64,000 nt of DNA from contig OY292276.1 of NCBI GenBank assembly GCA_958496175.1, positions 53,519,080-53,583,079 of the forward strand, given 5' to 3'. Within the stretch, counting starts at the first letter, position 1; each line of letters starts with the position of its first letter. The notes under the pieces were generated by a model. That model worked only from the letters and a program-made list of their open reading frames with translations. It was not told the DNA's origin and ran no database searches. The translations under genes were made by a program, and so were the position numbers. The DNA is from Sisyra terminalis (lineage: Eukaryota; Arthropoda; Insecta; Neuroptera; Sisyridae). Shown here piece after piece: positions 54,701 to 64,000 of the stretch.

Positions 54701-57700
54701 CGTATTTTGTATTGAAGTCACTGAATTATCTCCCCAAGGAACTATAGTTGGTCGTGATTTGGTAACTTTAAAAATGTTGGCTTCTATTTTTTTACTATTT
54801 TTTTTCTTTTGCCAAAAGGGATATGCAGAATATACACTGAGTCGACCACCGATTGTTGGAATTATTGGAGGCGAAGTCTTAATATTTTCGCAAGAAGATG
54901 AAATAGTACTTGTTCCCTATGTAATTACAATGGATGATGTGCACATAAAATATATAGGCAAAGATAGGATTGATAAAGACAGAAAAATAACTTATAAATG
55001 GTCCACACTTCCTCTCGATCCAAATTTCTTGCCCGATATAGAAGAGAAACAATCATCTGGTTTTATATCCGGAATACTAAACACAATTCAAAGTTATATA
55101 AATAATTATATAAATAATTTAGAAGACTATATAGCGTCATTGTTCAATAATTTGCCTAGTGTGTATGACTTCCTTCCAGGAATGCCCAGTATATCTAGTA
55201 TAATTCCTGGGTGGGACACGGTCTCCTCAATTACAAGTATATTTGGTTTACCCACCATGCCAAGTATCTCTAATTACTTACCAGCAATGCCAAGTATTTC
55301 TGACTTTATGCCTCATATACCGTCTGTAAGTGATTTTCTTCCGGGAATGCCAAGTGTTAGTGACTATATGCCTCATCTTCCGTCTATAAGTAACTTTATT
55401 CCGGGAATGCCAAGTGTTAGTGATTATATGCCTAGTATACCGAGTGTAAGTGATTATGTTCCGGGAATGCCAAGTGTTAGTAGCTATATTCCTAGTTTAC
55501 CGAGTGTAAGTGATTTTGTTCCGGGAATGCCAAGTTTTAGTAACTATATGCCTAAATTGCCGTCTCCAAGTGACTATATACCGGATCCAACTAACTTTAT
55601 ACCTCCAATGCCCTCTTTGAGCGATTATGTGCCGAGTAAGTCTTTTTTTTAATATAGAGAAGGAAAAGATCTTCCAAAGACACCGCTATCATTGAAAGAT
55701 GATGGTCCATAGTGCGGGGTTCTTACCCACTAAAAAAAACCTCCTCTCCCCGTAGGTGGTACGGGGAGGACTGGATTGGAACCGTGTTAGCATTACATCA
55801 ATCCAGTCAGTACTGCGTCTTGTGACGCCTCCTCCTGGTTACTGGTCTCTTTCTGCGGTCTTTTCTTTAAAAAGGCGCTGCGCGTAGGCTGCTACAGCTG
55901 ACCAGTTTCCTTCTTGTTCGATCATATAGGTCACAAGGCTCGAGGGGAGGAGGTTAGAACCGATAGTTTCTTCAGTGCCGCTTCTGAGTGCCACCAAACA
56001 CATTCGAAGAACGTGTGTTCAGCGTCGTCGATTTTGTCTGGGCAGTATTTGCACGTTTGCGTGCTGTGCAAACCCATCTTGAAAAGAGAAGCGTTGACTG
56101 TCCATGTCCCGTCAGTAGCTGGGTTAGGAAGAAATCCGTATCCCCGTGTTTTCGAGAGAGTCAGACGTTGATGTCTGGGACTAAGCGCTCCGTCCATTTG
56201 CCCGTCTCTCCCGTTGTCCATTGTCCATTGTCGTTGTCCCGTTTCCTTTTTCGTCCTTCTCTTGCCTCCTTATCGTTGTCACCTTTCATTTTAACGTCGT
56301 AGGGTTTCGCCCTCGGGAATGCTAGTAAGTCGATCGGTGCAACTCCTGCTACGACCAATACTGCTGCTTCTTAAACCGTACGGTAGGCACAGGTGACTCT
56401 GAGTGAACCACGCCGTTGCACTGCCGCTATTGCATCGGTAGGTCTTTTGTTTAAGAATATCCGCCCATATCTCCACTCCGTAAAGTAGTATTGAGTGGAC
56501 TACCTCTAAGAGCACCCTCCTTATTCTAGTTCGCGGTCCTATCGTGTTGGCGATAATTCTCGACAGGTTGGATACTCCCTTGTTAGCTTTCATGCATGCA
56601 TTATCGAGGTCTTCTCGGAAAAAGTGCTTCTCATTGATCATCTCTCCCAAATAGCGCAGTGCCCGTGTAGACGTCAATGTTGGCTCGCCCGTATCGACAA
56701 CAAAAAGTTTCAGGAAACATTTTTGTTGGGTCAGGACGACAATCTCAGTTTTCTGCATGGCGAGATTCAGGTGATGTTTCTCAAATCAATTTTCGATGAC
56801 GTCGATGGTTTCCCGAACGAGTAGTTTTGCCTCCTCGACACTGTCCACTACTATTGTAGCAGCTACGTCGTCCGCAAAACCCGTTAGTTCCATTTGTTTT
56901 GGCAACGGAATTTCCAAGAGCTCGTCATAATCCGGTTGCTTTCTGCTTCGCCCTTCAGCCAGTTGAACTAGAACAACCATGGTTCTAGGATTCTTCCGAT
57001 TCGTTTTGCGATAGCTATTTTTAGGGCCATATTTGGTTTGTGGTTTTTCTTTTTGATATCCGCCTAGTTAACTCGGCCCAGGTATTCTCTTTAGCTGGTT
57101 TTTTGAGTGCTCGTGGATCTGCATCAGAAGCGGGGCTAGGCGTAGATCGCTGCCTTTTCACTTCTCCGGCCCTGCACGTTGTTCCCTCATCGGCGTCTTC
57201 TTGCTCCCGTGGGTGCGGCACGTAGATGCCGTGAGTTATCACGCATGCAGCGCCATCCGGACCATATCGCACATCTCTTTTGAGCAGCGTCACCGTATCC
57301 GCTTCCTTACGTGACCCTTGGTCAGCTGTTGTGACCAACCCTTCATGACAGAGGGGTAGTTTTTGTTTTCTACCGCGGGAGCTATTTTATTTCACTCCAA
57401 CCCTCTGCTACGAAAAACAGCGAGCTTTCTCCGACCCACAAGGATACACGGATGGTGGCTGTTTTCTCTTCAGTTCCGATGTTGTTCATTAGCACTACCC
57501 GAAGAGCACGTGTAGGGCGTTGAAACTAGAACCTACGGACGGGAACAACTTGCTCCTCAGATATGCCGAGTTTTCCAACTGTTAGTGTTCCAAGCACCGG
57601 TAGTTTTTTTACAAATAGCATTTACAATTTCGTAGGTTTTGGATTATTTTATGGCAGACGAGGAAAAATTCAGCCTCGATTTTTACTCGACTGGATTTGG

Positions 57701-60700
57701 CCATCCCAATCAACTGATTTAGGTATTGTGTTCAAATACTTGACCTTAAAAAAATATTACAAATAAAAAAATTAAATTAGGCGACAGCCCGAAATTAACA
57801 TTATCCCAAAAAAACATTGAAGAAAATAAGATAATTTACTTAGAAGTTTGTATAGTTGGAGTGACATACGATGACAAAAAATGTTCTTATAAAAATATCA
57901 TGCTATTTATTAGAGACCTGTCGATTGAACCTGTCTTTGAATTACAGTGAGTAATTTCAGAACAATATAACGGAAATATCTTTCAAATATTTTTTGTCAA
58001 TGCTTTAAATGATAATATTCCTTATGATTTTTCTTTAGTTGCGTGAAAAACTGTGGCGAGGGTGGTTTAAATTCAATTATAGAAGCAGATAAGGCTGAAA
58101 TGTCTTATTTTAAAATTGGCTGTCGAAAAAGATGTCCAATAACGTATGACCTAACGTGGAATCTTTATGGAAATATTCACGGCGTGACCTTAACTTTTAA
58201 TATAAAAAATGAAATTGAGGTATTACCGAGTGGCCACAAAATAATAGCACCTGGATCTCTTCCGTTGTATATAAACTATGCCACAGTTATAGTCAAAGGT
58301 GACACAAAATTAAAGAAATGAATCGATTTATGATATTTCAAATATCTTTTTGTTAAATTGTTATAATAGAGACAACCCGGAAACAAGCTATGGCCAAATA
58401 TTATTTTAAATATTTTCAAATGCCTGATGATACGCAACATCGTAACTATTCTTGTCCAACACCATTGCCACAGAAAGTTGTGGCAATTGTTGAAGATTTT
58501 TATATTTGTATCACTAATGCCGATGTAGAATCTCCATTGTCTTATTTGTTTTTCCAAAAAGTGGTGGAAATCGATTTTGAAATTGGTGAGTATTAATAAA
58601 TTCAGTTGTTGTTTTTTTTCCCCACTGAAACTTAATATAAGAAGCTTTTTATTCTTCGTTTAACATTTATATTACTTTATAAAAATTTGATTCACTTAAA
58701 ATTCAATAGTGATTTTTTAAGTCAAAAAATTTTAGGATTTTTATTTGCTTATGGTCAACGGCCGTTCGTTGAAAAAGTATTATTAGCACCATCTTCCGGA
58801 ACTATAGTTTATGTAACAAGAAATGATTTCCATGGTGCTGAATATTCAAGTATTTATTCTAATGATATTGAGGTAATGCATTTTTAAGCTTTTATTTTCG
58901 ATATATTTTTCTTGCTGACAAAAATTGTTTTTACTCAATTTTTATAGATATCATACCCCGAACTAACCGATGGGAAACAGAACTATTTAGAACTATCGAA
59001 ATTATTATTTGAAGGATTCGAAGAAAAACCATCAGTTCACTTTAACATTATTCAGAATGAATGGTTTGAAGTAGCACAAAAAATGCACTTCATCGTAATT
59101 CAATTTGCACAAATGCCCTTATTAGACCATTTTACCTCCGAACAGGTTATGCAAACGACCAAACTGGAGATCTTAACAAAATTTCTTGATGATTTGCTTC
59201 CAAATGTACGTTCTTTTTCTCATATGATTTTAATACAGCAATTTTAATGTTACAATAAGTTTAGATTAAACTACATATTGCACCAGAAATTTTACAAATG
59301 GCTTGCTTAATGTATGAGATGGTTTTTATCAATACTTTGCCCGTCAACCAACATTTAGCGACACAAACAGCAAAAATATTAGTCGAAATAAATAAAAACT
59401 TCAAAGAAGTTATCCTGATCGATTGGACATTGAGAGAAAAGCAAAACAGACTATTGGGAACTATTCGGTAGAAAAAATTGAAAATTTTTAATTATTTACA
59501 AATAAACGTAATTGACTTACCAGCCCATTGAAGGCATGTATAGCAGCACTTTTCCATCATCAAAAAGAAATTCTTGAGCCACCCAAAAACATTAAAGATG
59601 CGGCTCAGGAAACAGAAATATATTCACAAACGAAATATGAAATCCAACCGGATGAAATAATAATCGAGACTATCACGGAAAAAAATATACCTGTTGATAT
59701 ATTAGCTCTGAAAAATGAAGAAGATGTATTGTAGTTTAAAAAGACTTTTTAAGGCATAATTTAATTTTACTTTTTAAATTGATTCTAGTTAAGAGAAAGA
59801 TCAAATACGTTATTGAAATCATTATCGTTGCTGGCTGATATAATGTGCAGAGCATTAGAACCGAAGGGATTGGATAAAAACATATATTGGCCTGCAAATT
59901 GGATGAGTCGGGGTGGAAGTATTGGAAATATAGTGTCTTTTTCAAAATGGGCATCCACCGCGTATTTTGATAAACCACAAGTCATTCCTGGTGATGCAAA
60001 AAGAATTTTTATCACTTTTCCTAAAGCAAGAAATACATCTGAAAAGGACTATTGCATTAATGTAAATATTTTTCTTTTTTTTTTGCAATTTTTGTTAAGT
60101 CATACTCAAAAATAGTATTGATTAATTGAAATATACCTTATTGTTAAACAGTTAAAGAGTTCCTTATTGGTAAACAGACACAAAAAGTTATTAAAAAAAA
60201 ATAGTTAACTATAGCTTTTTCCTGTCATCCCTTTAAAAATGACGGTGGGGAAAATCGCAATAAAAAATGTTGCCTGCGGAAAATTTAATTGACCAGCTAT
60301 TTTTGAAGATAACATAATAATTCAAAACTCAGTGTATTCTGCATAAAATAATCTTTATATATACATATTTGAACTTTTTCTGATACAAAAGAAAATCAAT
60401 CATTTTTTTTAATCTTCGAAAAAATCTTATAATTATTAATTTTAAAGGACAATATTTTTTTTTTAAAAAAATAGGGATATATACCATTATGACAATCTGC
60501 AGTATAAGTTTAAGTGGTGAGAAACACTCCTTTTCTTTCTAGAGCCTTTCAAAAATGACCGGAAACCTTAAATCGCCAATTTTCTCTAACCAATATCTGA
60601 AAAAAGACTGAACGAAAATAAGTAAAAATTTCACACAATAATATTTATACAAATAGAAATATTCTACAAAAAAAAACCTATCGACTGGGATTTAACTATA

Positions 60701-62961
60701 TTTAAAGTATCCGAGTGGAAAAAATTAAAAAAATGCTATCCCTCTCACATTGCTTACATGATGTTTGAATCATTACATTGGAATATGGAGGAATTACTTA
60801 TGAGAAATTCATCATTGCTATTTCCCAGTGCCTCAATAGTAATTTCAGTAATAAACACAATTTGTTATACTGAACTGATGCCTATCTAATACTTCCACTA
60901 GTTTTGGAATTATGAAATTAATTCTAGTTAAAGTTTCATATGTATCGAATTGTGTGCTAATAGCTGTAATGGGCGAATTTGCTTATAAATCCACTTGTTC
61001 AAAATCAGAAAGCAAATTTATTTGTAGTAGAATTTAGTTTTAACTTTTTTGTTAATTTCTCCAAGTTTAGTATATGACGGATAGTATTTTTACATAGTTT
61101 GGTAAATTTTAATCGGTTTCTGTGCTTTTTGTCAATATACAATGCATTCGCGAATAAATTTGCGCATTCATTAACACATAAATTCCCTTCACGAATATTA
61201 TAGATCAGAACTGCTTAAACTTGTCCCTTTTAAAGTAGTATTGAACCGGTTATTTAGTGTTTTTCTTTTCCCATTAAAAATATTTCCATTTTAGAACTAC
61301 GTAATTTCATAAACATGTTGACTGAATGGAAAATAAATTACGCTTTTTTTCAAATAAATAATAAAAAGCATATCCATACGTTTACCCCGGCACGCCTTCG
61401 TAAACAAGTATACCTATGTTTGGGTGCATGTCGACACGAGTCGCTGTGGTTCTAATTGCATGAAAATTTATTTTCAACCGTTTTAACAACATTCAAATAA
61501 AATAAGGGGATATGCGTTGAAAATAAAGATTTGTTTTTTTTTTTTGGGACACCCTACTATCCACTTATCTATAAGGAACTCGTAATTATTGAATCAGGAA
61601 TATAAAAATTGTTAAGTAACAATTTTTATTAAAATTGGCCGATTTTAAATGTTTTCAGTCTTATTCTAAAAATTGAAATCCAAGCTTAGTATTTTTTTTA
61701 TTTTGAATTATTTATTTTTTATTTTATTTAAAAAACTCAACGCTGCCAAATTATGTCATCGACTTTTATTCTTTTAGGTGGACGTTATAGACAGTGTACC
61801 ATTCTGGTGGAGTCCTTCGGCAAAATATTTCCTACCATTTGTCGCAATTATTGATGTTTTACATCAATATCAACCTGTGATCTTGAACGCATCGATTACA
61901 CATCCCAATAAAGTTCTGTTAGAAAATTTTGCTAATGGAGTTTCCCAAAAGTATAGCAGTCAGGCTGACATGGAATCTGCAACTTTTTATGTCGTTAGAT
62001 TATATGACCCATTAATGCCTGATACAATTGTAATCAACTTTATGAAACCACTGTTAAGTGAAATTTTGGTGAGCTTAACATATTAACAATTCAAAACTTA
62101 AAATATGATACCAATAGTGACTGTAAATGTTGATTTACGATAGTTTGAATTAACAAGTTTCCAAAAGGTATGGTTTTGATAAGCGAGTAAAATTTACACA
62201 AGAAACTTTAAAAAAAAATGATCAATAAACCGATAGCACTTTTCATTTGAAAGCCAAATTTTATAACTGTTTTTTTTTAATGAAAAATCGACCAACCAAA
62301 ATGGTTGTATTTATTTATGAATGTTTTCAATTTAAAGTATTTATATTTTAGGTTGTGGTGAAAAAAGGAAGAAAACCGACATTAAGAGATTTTAGAGCTA
62401 TAGGCAAATTTTACGAAATTGGTGGAACAACCGACTCTTATTCAGTACATTATAAATTGCGAAGGTGGAGAACGAACTCATTACTTTATATGGGTGTACA
62501 ACCTAAAGTAAAACTACCCCATTTATTAAAATACACGTCTGCATGTACCATTAAATGTTGCAAATCTTTTTAGACAGAGAAGGATATTTCGTTCCAATTC
62601 AATATAATGGGTTTCTCGTGCAAGATGTTTTTAGATGATGATTATTCAACTTCTATTTGTTATGTAATATTTGCCACACTAATTATGACTGCTTTTGAAT
62701 TTTAATTATTGGTATTTTTAGAATTTGACGGTTGTAGGTCAATCAGTAGTGTCTTGTACATGCACAGTTCAGGAATCAAAGTCAATTTTGGGTATAAGTT
62801 ATTTAGGTCTTAAGCATTTTATGATTGGATACATGGCGGTTCCTATACATTTTAAAATTCTGTATAGTTATATTATTGCCATAACTGTAACTGTTGTTTT
62901 ATTATTGGCTTTTGCTTTATATTTGCTGGCATCAAGGTTAGACTATGATGATAATGTCCAG
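51155..62961 (+). CDS. PKD1-like PLAT/channel gene, copy C (exons 1-20, 3' end beyond window)
   Basis: Exons: 51155-51347, 51602-51751, 51837-52073, 52137-52317, 52373-52509, 54589-54761, 54819-55635, 57561-57722, 57781-57946, 58039-58298, 58370-58585, 58736-58872, 58948-59205, 59265-59467, 59524-59725, 59789-60061, 61778-62068, 62352-62507, 62574-62663, 62722-62961. All junctions keep the frame, with no stop. Lengths equal those of copy B except exons 6 (9 bases shorter), 7 (84 shorter) and 8 (33 longer). The gene encodes the signal peptide, EGF pair, ectodomain, REJ-like and repeat regions, stalk, GPS-like motif and TM1. The PLAT and channel exons are expected to the right. It lacks the Jockey element but shares the R1-like intron. 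Confidence 0.85.
52510..54588 (+). other. Intron 5 of copy C with private ~570-base insertion
   Basis: This aligns with intron 5 of B but has no Jockey element; the target site near 54250 is intact. About 53268-53838 is absent from B, AT-rich, non-coding, with clustered AAAGT/CACTAA motifs. It is likely a MITE or a sequence lost from B. Confidence 0.55.
54819..55635 (+). CDS. Copy C exon 7: REJ-like start and expanded repeat
   Basis: Equivalent to exon 7 of B and opens with R-P-P-I-V-G-I-I-G-G. The preceding 57-base intron (54762-54818) is a multiple of three and open, which makes exons 6 and 7 look like one long frame. In B the same intron is 59 bases, which shows it is an intron. The exon ends at CCGA/GTAAGT. 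Confidence 0.75.
55155..55635 (+). repeat. Coding 30-base minisatellite, copy C
   Basis: About 14 units of the 10-residue motif (M-P-S-V-S-D-Y-M-P-H and similar). Units near the start line up with B; the second half differs (for example F-S-N-Y-M-P-K and P-S-D-Y-I-P-D-P-T-N-F), showing turnover since duplication. The frame is preserved throughout. Confidence 0.85.
55636..57560 (+). other. Intron 7 of copy C, formed by a retroelement
   Basis: The donor CCGA/GTAAGT and acceptor TTGCTCCTCAG/AT lie at the two ends of the R1-like insertion. Joining them gives A plus AT, an Asn codon, then M-P-S-F-P-T-V-S-V-P in frame. The other nearby AGs would break the frame. So the whole insertion can be removed, leaving an in-frame addition. 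Confidence 0.65.
55637..57558 (-). mobile_element. R1-like LINE fragment with internal deletion, copy C
   Basis: This is the same insertion as 25851-27775, with the same junctions and the same internal deletion joining the ORF1-like N-terminus to the RT active-site region (G-F-A-D-D-V-A-A-T, 56980-56786). The thumb (56758-56291) and zinc finger (56221-55931) follow. Divergence from the B copy is low. Confidence 0.75.
57561..62507 (+). CDS. Copy C exons 8-18: REJ-like remainder and stalk
   Basis: Exon 8 begins at the retroelement-derived acceptor. A one-base difference from B at the A-run near 57747 lies inside intron 8 (57723-57780, 58 bases) and so does not shift the frame. Motifs match B: H-C-V-K-N-C-G-E-G-G-L-N, I-G-C-R-K-R-C-P-I-T-Y and the helical stalk A-P-E-I-L-Q-M-A-C-L-M-Y. 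Extracellular. Confidence 0.7.
60062..61777 (+). other. Intron 16 of copy C
   Basis: This aligns along its length with intron 16 of B, with small indels. No coding signal. Confidence 0.55.
62574..62961 (+). CDS. Copy C exons 19-20: GPS-like motif and TM1
   Basis: Same as B and A: S-C-T-C-T-V-Q-E-S-K-S followed by TM1 (S-Y-I-I-A-I-T-V-T-V-V-L-L-L). No H-L-T/S cleavage tripeptide. This is the last exon visible before the window ends. Confidence 0.7.
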
Positions 62962-64000
62962 GTAAAATAAGCTCTTATTTTTATGCATTATTCTTTATAT
63001 AATTAATTAAAATGGTGAAGTTTTTGCTTCAGAACTTCAAGTTTATATCTAATCTTATGTATAAATTTGTTACAAACTCTCCAGTTTCAGTCCGGAAACT
63101 TACAGAATGGAATACTTTCTCTATTAGGTTTTTCTTATATTAATTGTTTTTAACCGTCGGTTTATAACTTCTTTTTGCTACTCTAGGGTTAATTAAATCA
63201 GTTATCGAGAAATAATGAAAATTTGCACGATACGAGATTCGAACCCACTACCTACTAATTTTGGAGCGGTCATCTAAACCACTCGGCTACCTATTTATTT
63301 AGTTATGTTAATAGTTTACAATAAACAGTTTATTAATGCCGAATAAAATTAATAAATCACGATTTATTAATTGATTAATAACCTCGATATAAGAAAAGGT
63401 TTTGAACCCAGGACGCCAGTAAAAGGAAAATTAAAGAAAATTGTTAATATTAAATTTTACGTAAACAATTAAAATACGACTGGACGTAGTCGTTGAAAGT
63501 TCAAAAAATGGATAATTAACTATGGATCAAGTGGCGGAAATTGATAAGGTGGAAGGACCCGAAAACAGGGTAATGTGAAAATTTCAAATCAGTGTTACAC
63601 TTAAAAGACATCGTCGAAGTGGAAAAATGGATGGCAAAAGACGCGAAAATGCAAATTTGTCAAGTTTCGCGGATATCCAATAAGATTATGGATACACATT
63701 GTAACGTTCAAATTGGCTTTCGAAATTTGCAGCAAATTACGAACCATATTTGAAAAGGAAATCTGAATCCAGTATTCACCTAATACAACATCGTTTTTTC
63801 TTTCCTTCGAGTACGAGAAAGGAACAGTATTGTCAATATATCTGTCCAAAGTTCAAGAGATGGTGTATCATCTAAAACAATTTGGGGAAAATGTATCAGA
63901 GGGGTTCGTTATAGCGAAAATACTTATGGCATTGCCGGGAAGATTTAAATATTTTATATAAATATGGGTGGCAGTCCGTTCTTGAGGAAGACAAAACTTT
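62962..64000 (+). other. Intron 20 of copy C (open at right edge)
   Basis: This contains the tRNA-like block (63226-63292, minus) and the copia gag remnant from about 63509 to the window end, where S-S-I-H-L-I-Q-H is clearest. The PLAT exon lies outside. Confidence 0.6.
63226..63292 (-). repeat. tRNA-like sequence, copy C
   Basis: Identical in the box regions to copy A (CATCTAAACCACTCGGC), unlike B at this point. Confidence 0.5.

Noticed and set aside
54627..55652. Single uninterrupted 341-codon frame as one exon in copy C
   Set aside because: It reads through a 57-base intron. The same intron in B is 59 bases with a frame change, and both have proper splice sites.
57563..57766. Apparent +1 frameshift in exon 8 of copy C at an A-run near 57747
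   Set aside because: The run lies inside a 58-base GT-AG intron (57723-57780). The 57-base version in B gives the same spliced frame, so there is no defect.

Overview
The window reads as insect genomic DNA, most likely a dipteran, although no species can be named. It is AT-rich, genes are split by many short GT-AG introns (about 55-75 bases), and the repeats include Jockey-, R1-, I- and CR1-like non-LTR retrotransposons, copia, hAT and a Helitron trace. There is no sign of bacterial gene organisation.

The backbone is a head-to-tail tandem array of at least three paralogous genes on the + strand. Each encodes a very large polycystin-1-like (PKD1-like, PLAT-channel) membrane protein. Copy A (40-8434) is cut by the left edge and shows only the last 15 exons. 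Copy B (17163-39506) is complete: I could place 33 exons whose splice phases all agree, giving one frame of 2443 codons plus stop. Copy C (51155-62961) shows exons 1-20 and runs off the right edge. Exon lengths match almost exactly between copies; only exons 6, 7 and 8 differ. The repeat period is about 33 kb from A to B and 30 kb from B to C.

The predicted protein has, in order: a signal peptide, two EGF-like modules, an unrecognised ectodomain, a REJ-like region carrying an expanded 10-residue repeat (P-S-V-S-D-Y-x-P-G-M), a further REJ or GAIN-like region, a degenerate GPS-like motif, TM1, a PLAT domain, five more TM segments, a polycystin (TOP) extracellular domain, and the six-TM-type channel C-terminus. 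This is the 11-TM layout of polycystin-1 proteins.

The most unusual element is an R1-like retrotransposon fragment (about 1.9 kb, minus strand). It sits inside what was the coding repeat exon, in both B and C. Its ends supply a GTAAGT donor and, in C, a CAG acceptor that restore the frame, so it appears to have become an intron. In B the acceptor AG is mutated and a different in-frame AG lies 33 bases downstream.

Spacers and introns are packed with other mobile DNA. These include an apparently intact full-length Jockey element in intron 5 of B, absent from the same site in C. The A-B spacer holds a CR1/Jockey-superfamily LINE with two nested insertions. The B-C spacer holds a related LINE on the minus strand, a DNA transposon with ~0.5-kb terminal inverted repeats and a SWIM-type zinc-finger transposase remnant, a Helitron helicase trace and a TIR/hairpin element. 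A copia gag remnant lies beside a tRNA-like sequence in intron 20, and intron 21 of A carries a pseudogene-like reading frame.
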